The notes beneath the pieces were generated by a model. It saw only the letters and a list, made by a program, of their open reading frames with translations, was not told the DNA's origin and ran no database searches. Source: Nostoc sp. NIES-3756 (GTDB taxonomy: Bacteria; Cyanobacteriota; Cyanobacteriia; Cyanobacteriales; Nostocaceae). From it: a stretch of DNA of 64,000 nucleotides. Location: the NCBI RefSeq assembly GCF_001548375.1, contig NZ_AP017295.1, positions 6,338,001-6,402,000 of the forward strand, read 5' to 3'. Below are positions 34,388 through 43,625 of this stretch, one piece after another (within the stretch, counting starts at the first letter, position 1; the number at the start of each line of letters is the position of its first letter). The translations under genes were made by a program, and so were the position numbers.

Positions 34388-36100
34388 ATGATTCTCAAAG
34401 GGTCTTGGTTGAATACGCGCCTCGTAGCAGTTTGCAGTGTCCTGTTACTGACAGCTTGTATCAGTGACTCCAACTCAACAGATAATTTTACGGGTTTAAC
34501 AGTCAAAGTTTTGGTAGGTAGTGCTTTAGGAGACTTTTGTAACCAAGCCGCAAAAAATTTTAATGCAACGCAACCTAAGTTAGATAATGGTAATGCTTTT
34601 CGGGTGGAATGTGAGGCACAAGGTAGCGGTGATATCGTTACTAAGTTGGTTGGTTTGAGCAGTCAGTTAAAGAATGGAACTTTACAGGCTAATGCAGCCG
34701 ATTTTCCCACAATAATTTCCCTGGATGGCGATATATATCACAGCCAGCTAATTTACCGCATTAATCAATTTTTTCCAGGGCAGAATTATATTCCAGACAT
34801 CACTGATGCACCATTGCTAGCTAATACTCCAATGGTATTTATGGCGCAGGCGGATGTAGCGGGAGGGTTGCAGAAGGTTCCCGACCCTTACAAGGCTTTG
34901 GTCACAGCAAAAACTCACAAAGATATCGACCCGACTGCACCATCTATCACAGTTAGTTATGTCCACACTGCACCGACTCGTTCTAACTCTGGTTTACAAA
35001 CATTAGTAGCGCAATATACTAGTGTTTCTGGTAAGCGTCCAGAAGATTTAACGCTGGCTGATGTGCAGACATTTCAGCCGCAAATTCAGCAAATTCAAAG
35101 CAAGATTACTCGTTATGGGGTTTCTACTAACTCTCTCGCCCAAGCGATGGTGAAGAACGGGCCTTTTTGGGCTTCTGTGGGGTCGGTGTACGAGTCTAGT
35201 GTGATTGCTGCCAATGCTAGCTTGCAACCAGGACAGGAGCGTTATCAGGCTATTTATCCCAAGACTACTTTTACGTCTAATATGCGGGCTATTGTGCCTA
35301 CTGCGCCTTGGGTAAGTGCGGATGAAAAGGCTGCTGCGGAGAAGTTTATCACTTATTGGCGATCGCCTGATACGCAAAAAATCGCCACTGATTTCGGTTT
35401 ACGTCCAGGAACTCCTGGGGTAGCGTTGGGGGCAAAGTTTGCTCCTGAGTTTGGTGTAATAGCACAGGCAAAGTATGATTCTCTGCGACCACCAAAGCCG
35501 GAAGTAGTGGATGCAATGCTGAAATCTTGGCAAGAAGCTTCTAAAAAACCATCTTTGGTTGTGGTTGTGGTTGATTCTTCAGGGTCAATGGAGGGTAATA
35601 AGTTACCAGCAGTCCAAAATACTCTGCAAAATTATATTAAGAATCTGGGTAAAAAAGAGCAAATTGCTTTAATTGATTTTGACTCAGAAATTCGCCAAGC
35701 TGTATTAGTTGATGGTACTCCCGCAAACCGCGATCGCGGTTTGCAATTTATTAGTAGTCTTAAGGCTGACGGTGGTACAAAATTATATGATGCTGCTCTG
35801 CAAGCGCGGAATTGGTTACAAAAAAACCGTCGTCCAGAAGCAATTAATGCAGTTTTAATCTTAACTGATGGTGAAGATTCTGGTTCTGAAATATCTTTGG
35901 ATCAGCTATCGACAGAATTACAAAAGAGTGGTTTTTCTACTGACCAACGCATTGGCTTTTTTACTGTTGGTTATGGGAAGGAAGGAGAATTTAACCCCGA
36001 TGCTTTGAAGAAAATTGCTGAATCAAATGGGGGTTACTATTCTAAGGGTGATCCGGAGACAATTTCGCGGTTGATGTCGGATTTGCAGGTGGAGTTTTAA
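34388..36100 (+). CDS. Lipoprotein with solute-binding-like domain fused to a VWA domain
   Basis: A 570-residue exported protein. The signal ends in LLTAC (cysteine 24), so it is probably a lipoprotein. Residues 35-375 form a periplasmic binding-protein-like domain (VKVLVGSALGDFCNQAAKNF, then TAPTRSNSGLQTLVAQY and AAEKFITYW near its end). Residues 388-570 form a von Willebrand A domain with a complete metal site: D396, S398 and S400 in VVDSSGSMEG, DGGTKLYDA, and LILTDGEDSG. VWA domains bind protein partners through the metal ion. The ligand is unknown. It is followed by a coiled-coil protein and a related binding protein, all rightward. Confidence 0.88.
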   Translation: MILKGSWLNTRLVAVCSVLLLTACISDSNSTDNFTGLTVKVLVGSALGDFCNQAAKNFNATQPKLDNGNAFRVECEAQGSGDIVTKLVGLSSQLKNGTLQANAADFPTIISLDGDIYHSQLIYRINQFFPGQNYIPDITDAPLLANTPMVFMAQADVAGGLQKVPDPYKALVTAKTHKDIDPTAPSITVSYVHTAPTRSNSGLQTLVAQYTSVSGKRPEDLTLADVQTFQPQIQQIQSKITRYGVSTNSLAQAMVKNGPFWASVGSVYESSVIAANASLQPGQERYQAIYPKTTFTSNMRAIVPTAPWVSADEKAAAEKFITYWRSPDTQKIATDFGLRPGTPGVALGAKFAPEFGVIAQAKYDSLRPPKPEVVDAMLKSWQEASKKPSLVVVVVDSSGSMEGNKLPAVQNTLQNYIKNLGKKEQIALIDFDSEIRQAVLVDGTPANRDRGLQFISSLKADGGTKLYDAALQARNWLQKNRRPEAINAVLILTDGEDSGSEISLDQLSTELQKSGFSTDQRIGFFTVGYGKEGEFNPDALKKIAESNGGYYSKGDPETISRLMSDLQVEF

Positions 36101-36153
36101 ACGCAGAGAGGCGCTGAGGTTAGCGCGGAGGAATTAGGAGGATTTTTGAGGTT

Positions 36154-36879
36154 ATGGTGAAGTTAGCAAATCCATTCTATTATCCAGTGGCGGTGTTTGT
36201 TGGGGGGGGAAGTTTATTTTTAGGGGTGCGTTTAGCACGCTTGCCAAGTGTAGTGATGTTACCTGTAGCGGTAGGGATTACTGTTGCTGGGGCTAGTTTT
36301 TTAAATTCACGAGAACCCCAGTATTTAGAGTTAGATAATCCAGAGTTAGAAGTGCAAATTAATCATGTAAAAACTTCGGCTTTAGCTTTGGTCAATCAGG
36401 CAAATGAGTTACGTTTAGAAGCTAAGAAATCGCTAACTGATGCTTTTCAGTTAGAACTGTTAGCGGGAATCCAAATGAGTGGCGATCGCCTCATTGAACT
36501 TCCAGGTAAAATTGATAATTTAGTATGGAATATCAACGGTAATAATTCTCTACTTTCAATTGAGGCACTGCAAAAACAATTGCAGGAAGTTAAACAAAAA
36601 ATTCAAGCTAGTTCTGGTGTTGCTAAACAACATTGGCAGCAATTAGCAGATAGTTTGCAAAGGAATATTAAGTTAACAAAAGAGGGTGAAGATACTCGCC
36701 TAGCTAGAATTATTAATATTTCTACCCTAATTCAAGATTCGGGAGGTTTATTACAACGTTTGCAAACAAAATTACGTAACTCAGACTTGAGTGATTCTGA
36801 GCAAATTAATGGCATGATTTTACTGAGCGATGAACTAAATAGCCTAACAGAAAATCTCGATTTGTTGGTTCGTAAATAA
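36154..36879 (+). CDS. Membrane-anchored coiled-coil protein, unknown
   Basis: A 241-residue protein with two N-terminal hydrophobic segments (PFYYPVAVFVGGGSLFLGVRL, then VVMLPVAVGITVAGASFL) and a helical, mostly coiled-coil remainder (about 60-240) rich in Leu, Gln and Asn. No known domain is recognised. It lies 53 bp after the VWA lipoprotein and 28 bp before the second binding protein, so it belongs to their operon and may scaffold them at the membrane. That role is inferred from position. Confidence 0.7.
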   Translation: MVKLANPFYYPVAVFVGGGSLFLGVRLARLPSVVMLPVAVGITVAGASFLNSREPQYLELDNPELEVQINHVKTSALALVNQANELRLEAKKSLTDAFQLELLAGIQMSGDRLIELPGKIDNLVWNINGNNSLLSIEALQKQLQEVKQKIQASSGVAKQHWQQLADSLQRNIKLTKEGEDTRLARIINISTLIQDSGGLLQRLQTKLRNSDLSDSEQINGMILLSDELNSLTENLDLLVRK

Positions 36880-36907
36880 TAGATAACCAAGATGAGAAAA
36901 TAATTTT

Positions 36908-38020
36908 ATGGCTAAGAAAAAGTCTAAGTCTTCCCAAGTTTATACATCTACCGTAATTCTTGCCGCATCATTAGTTTTAACTTATGTCCCACTGCCTGGG
37001 TCACAACAAACTGTAATTATTGTCAGTGGAACAGAATTACAAGAACCATTACAACAGTTAGCAGCAAAGTTTCAGCAGGAACATCCTAATATTAAATTGG
37101 AACTAAAATTTCAAGGTTCCCAAGATATAGTCAATAAATATGTTGACCAAAAAAATGATTTTAAACCTACAGTATTAATTCCCGCTAATGGGGAAATTTT
37201 AACAGAATTAAGCGATCGCCTCCGCGCCACGGACAACAATTCCCCATTTTACGACTCTCCCCGACCCATAGCTAAAACCATATTGGTAGGTATAGCTTGG
37301 CCGGAACGGGGTAAAGTTCTGTTTCCCGATGGACGCTTTCAATGGCAAAGAGTCGAACAAGCCATGCAGGCTAGTAACTGGCAAAAAATTGGTGGTTCTA
37401 GTGACTGGGGTAGCTTTGATTTCGTCACCACAGACCCCACCCGTTCTAATAGCGGTCAGGTGACGTTAAGCCTATGGACACAAGCAAAATTAGGCGGACA
37501 AGTTAATAATAATAGTTTCAATAACCCATCTGTGCAGTCTTTATTTGGTTTGGTGAAAAAATCAGTTTATCAACCACCCCGTTCTACAGATATTCTCTTG
37601 CAAGAGTTTATTACTAGAGGCCCCAATGATGCTGATGTAGCTACAGTATACGAGAGCGTAGCTCTATATCGCTGGCAACAGTCAAGCGTCAGTAGTGGTA
37701 GACCTTATCAGATTTATTATCTCAACCCTTCCATTGAATCTACAGCCACAGCCGCCATTGTCCGCCGAGATGTGGACTCAGGAACGGCGGATGCAGCTAG
37801 AAAGTTTCTCAACTTTGTAACGCAACCTGCACAACAAGCTGTATTGGTTGAGTATGGCTTCCGTCCGGTAAATAATGCTGTTGATTTAAAATCTGTACCT
37901 AAAAGCCCTTGGAATCAAAATATTCCCGGCGCTGAGGTAAAACCAACGGTACAAACCATACCCCCACCAAACCCTGAGATAATTACAGAAATTCAACGTC
38001 TATGGCAAAGGGTGAATTAG
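36908..38020 (+). CDS. Periplasmic solute-binding-like protein, membrane-anchored
   Basis: A 370-residue protein related to the binding domain of the VWA lipoprotein. A basic N-terminus (MAKKKSKSSQ) precedes one hydrophobic segment (VILAASLVLTYVPL) without a lipobox, so it is probably a signal anchor. Shared features are VIIVSGTELQEPLQQLAAKF, TDPTRSNSGQVTLSLW and AARKFLNFVTQ. It lacks a VWA domain. No ABC permease or ATPase is encoded nearby, so it may act as a sensor or partner rather than in transport. Confidence 0.82.
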   Translation: MAKKKSKSSQVYTSTVILAASLVLTYVPLPGSQQTVIIVSGTELQEPLQQLAAKFQQEHPNIKLELKFQGSQDIVNKYVDQKNDFKPTVLIPANGEILTELSDRLRATDNNSPFYDSPRPIAKTILVGIAWPERGKVLFPDGRFQWQRVEQAMQASNWQKIGGSSDWGSFDFVTTDPTRSNSGQVTLSLWTQAKLGGQVNNNSFNNPSVQSLFGLVKKSVYQPPRSTDILLQEFITRGPNDADVATVYESVALYRWQQSSVSSGRPYQIYYLNPSIESTATAAIVRRDVDSGTADAARKFLNFVTQPAQQAVLVEYGFRPVNNAVDLKSVPKSPWNQNIPGAEVKPTVQTIPPPNPEIITEIQRLWQRVN

Positions 38021-38045
38021 TCATTAGTCATTAGTCATTAGTCAA
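38018..38045. repeat. Tandem AGTCATT heptamers
   Basis: Three or four direct copies of TAGTCAT begin at the stop codon of the binding-protein gene. The same heptamer forms clusters at 16799-16921 and 51189-51235. Typical short tandem repeats of heterocystous cyanobacteria. Confidence 0.7.
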
Positions 38046-38133
38046 CAGTTATTAATGATTCTTCTCCCTTGTCTACCTCATCTCCCCCCACTCCCTCATC
38101 TCCCACCCTGCGGGAAGCAAGCTACATCTCTCC

Positions 38134-39303
38134 CTACTCCCTAACCTCCCGATAAGCTTGAATCATTTGCTGGGCGATCGCATCCCAGCTAAAATTTTCT
38201 AAGGCGTAATTTCGGGCGTTTATTCCCCGAAGTTGACGTTCTTGGGGATTTTGCAGCGCTTGTTGTAATAACTCAACTAATGATTCTACCTCTGTTGTTC
38301 CTACCCAGCCTGACTCACTATCATGCACCTGTTGCCAAATATGTACTTGGTCAGAAATAACTACGGGTACACCTGCAACCATTGCTTCAGCTACGGCAAT
38401 ACCAAAGTTTTCGTAGTATGAAGGTAGAACGAATAGATCGGCCGCTTGTAGTAGACTAGCTTTTAATTCGCCTGTAACAAAACCTGTGATTGTAGTGTGC
38501 GATCGCAGTGATGAGTTAGCAATTTGGTCTTTTATTTGTTGTTCATAATCTGGGTCTTGGGGGTTCGTTCCTGCTAAGACAAAATGAAAGTTATTCCCAG
38601 AAGCGAGTAGCTTTTCTAAAGCAGGTATTAATATATCTAAGCCCTTTTTAGGTTCAATCCGAGACATAAATAATATTAATGGCACACCTTGAGGTATTTC
38701 TAACTGAATCAGTAGTGTATTCTCTACTGGTTTCTGCAAAGGTATAACACCCAAAGGAATCACTAAATCGTGGGTATTTACGCCAAATCTTGCGGATATT
38801 TTTGCTTCTTGTTCGCTGGTAAAATGAATTGCTGCTGCACCAGCTAAATTACGCCGTTCAATAATCTCTACATATAACTTTTTTAATTGTTTTTTCTTCT
38901 GTAAATCAGCCGGATCAAGAGTACCTAATGGTCGCAAGATATAAGGTAACTTTTTTTGACGGCATACAGTAGCAGATGCACTACTTACAGGAGAAAATAA
39001 AGCATGAATATGAGCTATATCATATTCATGAGCGTGACTATTTAACCATTTGAGTAAATCTAAAGAAAACTTATAACGGCGGAAGGGAGAACAACGAAAA
39101 TAGATGATTTCATAACCCTCTTGTTTGATAGGAACATTCAAAGGTACATCTAAAGGTTTTTGTCCACTATCACCATTACTATCAGTTGTAATTATTGTCA
39201 CTTGCGCACCAGCTTTAGCTAACGCCGGCGCTAACCCCAATACCATTTGACTAGGGCCACCATAAATCAGAGAAATTGAAGGAACAATTTGGAGAATTTT
39301 CAT
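38134..39303 (-). CDS. Family 4 (GT-B) glycosyltransferase
   Basis: A GT-B glycosyltransferase of 389 residues that probably transfers a sugar during surface polysaccharide synthesis. The N-terminal domain begins KILQIVPSISLIYGGPSQM; the C-terminal domain carries MSRIEPKKGLDILIPAL and the nucleotide-sugar motif LPSYYENFGIAVAEAMVAGVP (written here as residues near 300-320). The frame continues upstream to 39366 through a repeat (CTCTGTG/CACAGAG), so I take the ATG at 39303. It is the last gene of a four-gene leftward cluster. Confidence 0.9.
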   Translation of the reverse strand: MKILQIVPSISLIYGGPSQMVLGLAPALAKAGAQVTIITTDSNGDSGQKPLDVPLNVPIKQEGYEIIYFRCSPFRRYKFSLDLLKWLNSHAHEYDIAHIHALFSPVSSASATVCRQKKLPYILRPLGTLDPADLQKKKQLKKLYVEIIERRNLAGAAAIHFTSEQEAKISARFGVNTHDLVIPLGVIPLQKPVENTLLIQLEIPQGVPLILFMSRIEPKKGLDILIPALEKLLASGNNFHFVLAGTNPQDPDYEQQIKDQIANSSLRSHTTITGFVTGELKASLLQAADLFVLPSYYENFGIAVAEAMVAGVPVVISDQVHIWQQVHDSESGWVGTTEVESLVELLQQALQNPQERQLRGINARNYALENFSWDAIAQQMIQAYREVRE

Positions 39304-39321
39304 TTTAATAAAAAAATAAAA

Positions 39322-39378
39322 CTCTGTGACTCCGTGCCTCTGTGGTGAAATTAAACACAGAGACACAAAGACACAGAG
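39322..39378. repeat. Inverted CTCTGTG/CACAGAG repeat
   Basis: CTCTGTGACTCCGTGCCTC and CACAGAGACACAAAGACACA face each other between the two GT-B genes. This common intergenic repeat explains the open frame upstream of the downstream gene's true start and may form an RNA hairpin. Confidence 0.65.
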
Positions 39379-39382
39379 AAAA

Positions 39383-40558
39383 TTAACTATTAACTAATTC
39401 TTGATAAAACTCATATTGTTTCTTGGCTAAGGCTTTATTTGTGTATTTAACCATAGCTTTTTGATAGCCCTTGTCACCAAGTTCTTGAGTTAACTCTGGG
39501 TTTTCTATCAGTTGTAATAAACAGTTAGCTAATGCTTGGACATTACCTTCAGGAAAGATTAAACCAGCATCACCAATTACATGAGGTATTTCGCCAGAAT
39601 CAGAACCAATAACGGGGACTTGACAAGCCATCGCTTCGATTAATACATGACCAAATTGTTCTTTCCAACCAGCAGCAGTTAAGGTTTTAAATTGATAAGT
39701 TGTTTCTGAAGGAAGTAGCAAAGTACTCATTAAATTAATATAGTTGGCTACTTCGTGATGAGGTACACTCTCTACCAAAATCACCCTATCTTGAATATTA
39801 TTTTCTGAGGCAATTTTAATTAGTTCCTCTTGTAAAGGGCCTCGACCTAATAATAGTAATTTCCAAGGTTTTTTTAAAGGTAATTTAGTTAACGCTTGTA
39901 ACAGTGTCAGTAAACCTTTTTCTGGGACAAATCGCCCAACGAAACCAATAACAAATTCACCCGTGTGAATGCCCAACTTGGCTGCTAATTCTGGTTGTGC
40001 TTTGGGTGCAAACAGGGTTTCATCTACACCCAACTGGGGCATAACTTTAATAGGGCCTTGATACCCCCGTTGTTTTAAAATCTCAGCACCATCTTGATTA
40101 CCAGAAATAATCCCGTGGCTATTGTTGAGATTAAACTTTTCTAATAGGGCAATTGGTGGTTTTAGTTCGTAAGGTAAATTCCACCAAGTGAAAAAGATAT
40201 TTTTTGCTTTTAGACCTAATAGTTGATTTAAGATGATTAATTGAGCATACGCCAACGCCCTAGAACCTTGTTCTGCTTGTATTATTTGGGGGCGGAACTC
40301 ACGCAATAATGAAATTAAATCAGCCCCAAATGTGAGTAGACCTTGGTGATTTTGACTAAAATTAGAAACCGGAACTATCTTAAATGCACCTTCATCACGG
40401 TATTCGGTTTCAATAATTTTATTCTGTACACCCCCAGGTTTCCAAGTTTTAGGTACTACAACTGTAACTTCAATTCCTGGTTCTAGTTGAGACAAAGCAC
40501 GGAGTTTTTCGCAGTTCAGGTCTACGATATAGGTATGACTGGCAACTAAAATTCTCAT
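39383..40558 (-). CDS. Family 4 (GT-B) glycosyltransferase
   Basis: A 391-residue GT-B enzyme. It begins MRILVASHTYIVDLNCEKLRAL, has FVGRFVPEKGLLTLLQALTKL at the start of the second domain (near 205-225), and ends the donor site with FGHVLIEAMACQVPVIGSDSG and the glutamates of EIPHVIG. It belongs to the polysaccharide cluster with the neighbouring GT-B and GT2 genes. The sugar donor is not evident. A 196-bp repeat-rich gap separates it from the upstream GT2 gene. Confidence 0.9.
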   Translation of the reverse strand: MRILVASHTYIVDLNCEKLRALSQLEPGIEVTVVVPKTWKPGGVQNKIIETEYRDEGAFKIVPVSNFSQNHQGLLTFGADLISLLREFRPQIIQAEQGSRALAYAQLIILNQLLGLKAKNIFFTWWNLPYELKPPIALLEKFNLNNSHGIISGNQDGAEILKQRGYQGPIKVMPQLGVDETLFAPKAQPELAAKLGIHTGEFVIGFVGRFVPEKGLLTLLQALTKLPLKKPWKLLLLGRGPLQEELIKIASENNIQDRVILVESVPHHEVANYINLMSTLLLPSETTYQFKTLTAAGWKEQFGHVLIEAMACQVPVIGSDSGEIPHVIGDAGLIFPEGNVQALANCLLQLIENPELTQELGDKGYQKAMVKYTNKALAKKQYEFYQELVNS

Positions 40559-40589
40559 AAATATTTTGTTTAGTTGTTAGTTGTGAGGC

Positions 40590-40765
40590 AGTGCGTTGGG
40601 GAGACAGCGCTGTGGGCGGCTAGCCTCCGGCAACGCCAAGGGCAAATGCCGACTTGTTCGCGTAGCGTCTCCTAGAGAAACAACTGTCGTCGGGTTCTCC
40701 GACTTGTAGCAAATGCCGTTCCCCGCAGGGGTTCTCGGATAGTACCCGTAAGGTTCAGTTGTCAG
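40590..40765. repeat. Palindromic repeat cluster
   Basis: Nested palindromes including GCTAGCCTCCGGCAACGCC, TTCGCGTAGCGTCTCCTAGAG, GTCGGGTTCTCCGAC and GTTCCCCGCAGGGGTTCTC, then tandem CAGTTGT heptamers. It resembles the block at 20040-20250 in motifs and order, and runs into the 3' end of the GT2 reading frame. Confidence 0.7.
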
Positions 40766-41792
40766 TTGTCAGTTGTTTTGGATTAATGACTAATGACTCT
40801 TGACTAATGACTATAGACTCTTTATCTAGACGAGTATAAATTTGACCATCATTCCAAAGTGATTGGATGAGGCTTCCTAAGGCGTTGAAAAAGCCTAATA
40901 CGAAAAATACTGCACGGGTAAAGATTTTGATGGGAGAACCGCTTTTGTGGCAAGGGGGACGACCGAGAACGTGGCAATCAAATAAACGTGAGTAGAGGCG
41001 TAGACATTGGCTTAAGCTGAGGTTTTTCAAACTTAAGAGGAAATGATTATGGTAGAAGGTGAATTGATACTGTAGCGATCGCGTACTAATATCATGACAC
41101 CCACCTGTTTCTTCCCCTAAATGAATTAAATCGGCCTCCGGGTCATACCAAATTTTATACCCTGTGCGCCGAAACCTCAGACAAAAATCTGATTCTTCCC
41201 GGACTGCGCTACCGCGAAATCTTTCATCAAACCGCAGTCCGTATTTAGTAAAAGTCTCTCGCCGGAACGACATATTACAACCCCTAGCTGTTAACACTTG
41301 CTGGGGTTTAATTGTATGCACGAGGTCAATATGATACCAAGCAATTCCGGGATCCATCGCTTCTGGTGGTAAATATTCAATCTCCAGCTTTCCACCAGAA
41401 TCACCTAATTTCATCCTGTCAAATACTCGCCCAGCAACAGCCCCCACTTCCGGATTTTCGATGTAATTTTTCGCATGAGCCGCTAAAAACCCAGGTTTTA
41501 ACTTGACATCATCATCAATAAATAAAATTACGTCTCCAGATGACCGCCGAATAGCATAGTTGCGTGCGCCTGGTAAACTTGCCCAATTCAGGCGAAACCA
41601 TTTTATCTTCCCGGCTGCTGCTACTTCTTGCAAATAAGCTTGAATTTCTGGTTGATGTGTTGGTGACTGGTCTACTACCAATACCTCATAGTTGGGATAA
41701 TCCTGATTTAGAACATCTACAATGCTATCTCTTAGTGGTTCCTCTCGTCCGTAGGTTGGTATGACTACAGTAATCAAAGGCAAATTACTCAT
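40755..41792 (-). CDS. Family 2 glycosyltransferase with repeat-encoded tail
   Basis: A GT-A enzyme of 345 residues, with PLITVVIPTYGREEPLRDSI at the start, VVDQSPTHQPE, the metal site ILFIDDDVKL near residue 93, and an acceptor region (GSAVREESDFCLRFRRTGYKIW). A histidine/glutamate motif DLIHLGEETGG follows. The last 20 or so residues (ESIVISQESLVINPKQ...) are encoded by TGACTAA/AGTCATT heptamer repeats, so the original C-terminus was probably shorter. It is part of the polysaccharide cluster. Confidence 0.88.
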   Translation of the reverse strand: MSNLPLITVVIPTYGREEPLRDSIVDVLNQDYPNYEVLVVDQSPTHQPEIQAYLQEVAAAGKIKWFRLNWASLPGARNYAIRRSSGDVILFIDDDVKLKPGFLAAHAKNYIENPEVGAVAGRVFDRMKLGDSGGKLEIEYLPPEAMDPGIAWYHIDLVHTIKPQQVLTARGCNMSFRRETFTKYGLRFDERFRGSAVREESDFCLRFRRTGYKIWYDPEADLIHLGEETGGCHDISTRSLQYQFTFYHNHFLLSLKNLSLSQCLRLYSRLFDCHVLGRPPCHKSGSPIKIFTRAVFFVLGFFNALGSLIQSLWNDGQIYTRLDKESIVISQESLVINPKQLTTDN

Positions 41793-41966
41793 ATAACTTT
41801 TTACCTAGTTAAAATTTGGTTGCTGAGATTGCCATATCTATCTTGTACCTACTGAGAGTGTAGTTGATTTGCACTGTGTGTGTCAGTGGTTATTTGTTAG
41901 TTCTTTTGCCCAATATTTAATAACCTATCTCTTTTTGGCTCTATCCTTTAGTGAGTAAGCTTTTTA

Positions 41967-43625
41967 TCAAAGTTTTAGTTGTAGGCGTTTCTTATTAATC
42001 TTTTGTTGAGGATTAGCATCTTCTTTATTTTGCTTATCTATTTCTGGTAATTTAAACAATATTCCCGCAAAAAACCAGTAGTACACGGCTACCGGGTCAA
42101 CGTCTAGAGGATAATAATAAGTGTTGTAACTAATAAACAAGACAAACACCCATAAAGCAGCCCCATAAGTACGTAAGTTTCGGTTTTTTATCGACCGATA
42201 CGTTTTAAAAGCTACAAATGAAATGGTAGAAACTAACGCCAAAAAAGCTAGTGTACCTACTATGCCTATTTCATACAGCAGTTTAGGATAGTAAGTTTCT
42301 ATCAACCTTGTGGGGCCTAAAGTACGTGCAGAGTTAGTAGCTCGACCCAAGCCATTCCCTAAAATACTATCTGAACTTCTAAGTGAGTCTTCAAATTGCT
42401 GAACGATAAAATCCTGTGGTGGCGAAGCTTCCCAGCGACTAGTTAAGCTATCTAACCGTTCTTGGACAACCGTAGGGTTAGTGAACATGGCAATTCCTAA
42501 CAAAACAGCTAACCCTGCACCAATGGGAATAAAGCGTTTCAAATTACCTATTTGACCCGTCAGTACAAGCAGAATCACAAAACAAACAGGTACTAACACC
42601 AAAGCGATTCTTTGTCCAGATATAACTGCATTGATAAATATGCCAGCCATAGATCCTAAACTAATTAACCGCCAAATTATTGAAGGATCAGAAAAACCTG
42701 TGGCAAAAGCCAAAAAAGTACTAGCAATTAAAAACCATGCCCATTGCCAAGGCGCAACAAAAGTTCCTGGTAGTCTAATCATTCCTTGATCAGGACTATA
42801 AACTAAAGAACCACCAATGTAACATCGCGCTTCCAACGTTGCCTTAAATAAAGCATCTCCTGAAGCGTATCTAGTACCTTCACATATCCCAGTGAGAAGT
42901 AACAGGTATTGTAAAATACCTAATCCACAGCAGATGAGTATGAGGACAACTTGAAGACGCGATATGAACAGAAAGTCTTTCTTGTCCTTCATTAAGTAAT
43001 AGACACAACCTATTAAGGGCAAATAACCTATAAGTACTTTTAGCCCTAAAATACCCATACCTAAAGGTATTCCATTGTTTGCCTGCCTGAATGGGCCAGA
43101 ATCAGGAGGGCTGAATTGCTGTGCGCCATTGACAAATAGCAATGTCAAAAGACACACACCTAATAAAATAAATAGTGGTGTTCTAATAGCGCGAGGAACT
43201 ATTAATGGTAGATTTTGCCGACGGCAAGCTTGCCAAATAGCAATTAGTGCTGGAAAGTAAAAAGCATCTTTTGCTAGTTGCAAAATAGGACTGTTACCAA
43301 TGTAGTAAGTTATGGTTCCGCCAAAAGGCACATATATCAAAAATGCTATCAGCCCCATAAGCGGATATTTGTAACAAAGGCAGATGACAATAATCCCCAA
43401 AACAACAGGAACTGCTGTTTTAATATCACTGACTAAAAATGCTATAAGCCCTGCAAATAAGCTGACAAATATAACAGTAGTTAGTGTGCTGATGAGTTCT
43501 TTACGTGCTTGGGTCGCTTTACGTTTTTGGGCTAGCTGTTCCTTGATACTCAGGCTAGGGGTTTTAACCTGTGACTGCTTTGTTGCTTTTTTAGAACGTT
43601 TGGGTTTCGATTTTGATACTGCCAT
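41967..43625 (-). CDS. O-antigen polymerase/ligase-like membrane protein
   Basis: A 552-residue polytopic membrane protein with about 11-12 spans, a basic cytoplasmic N-terminus (KSKPKRSKKATKQSQVK) and a large periplasmic loop near residues 380-450 (LDSLTSRWEASPPQDFIV, then FEDSLRSSDSILGNGLGRATN). GNGLGRAT followed by YPKLLYEIGIVGTLAFL matches the pattern of Wzy/WaaL-type proteins. It probably polymerises or ligates surface glycans and is the first gene of the leftward glycosyltransferase cluster. Which of the two activities applies cannot be told. Confidence 0.8.
   Translation of the reverse strand: MAVSKSKPKRSKKATKQSQVKTPSLSIKEQLAQKRKATQARKELISTLTTVIFVSLFAGLIAFLVSDIKTAVPVVLGIIVICLCYKYPLMGLIAFLIYVPFGGTITYYIGNSPILQLAKDAFYFPALIAIWQACRRQNLPLIVPRAIRTPLFILLGVCLLTLLFVNGAQQFSPPDSGPFRQANNGIPLGMGILGLKVLIGYLPLIGCVYYLMKDKKDFLFISRLQVVLILICCGLGILQYLLLLTGICEGTRYASGDALFKATLEARCYIGGSLVYSPDQGMIRLPGTFVAPWQWAWFLIASTFLAFATGFSDPSIIWRLISLGSMAGIFINAVISGQRIALVLVPVCFVILLVLTGQIGNLKRFIPIGAGLAVLLGIAMFTNPTVVQERLDSLTSRWEASPPQDFIVQQFEDSLRSSDSILGNGLGRATNSARTLGPTRLIETYYPKLLYEIGIVGTLAFLALVSTISFVAFKTYRSIKNRNLRTYGAALWVFVLFISYNTYYYPLDVDPVAVYYWFFAGILFKLPEIDKQNKEDANPQQKINKKRLQLKL

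Noticed and set aside
39304..39366. N-terminal extension of the GT-B protein
   Set aside because: It is encoded by an inverted repeat; the ATG at 39303 gives the standard family start.
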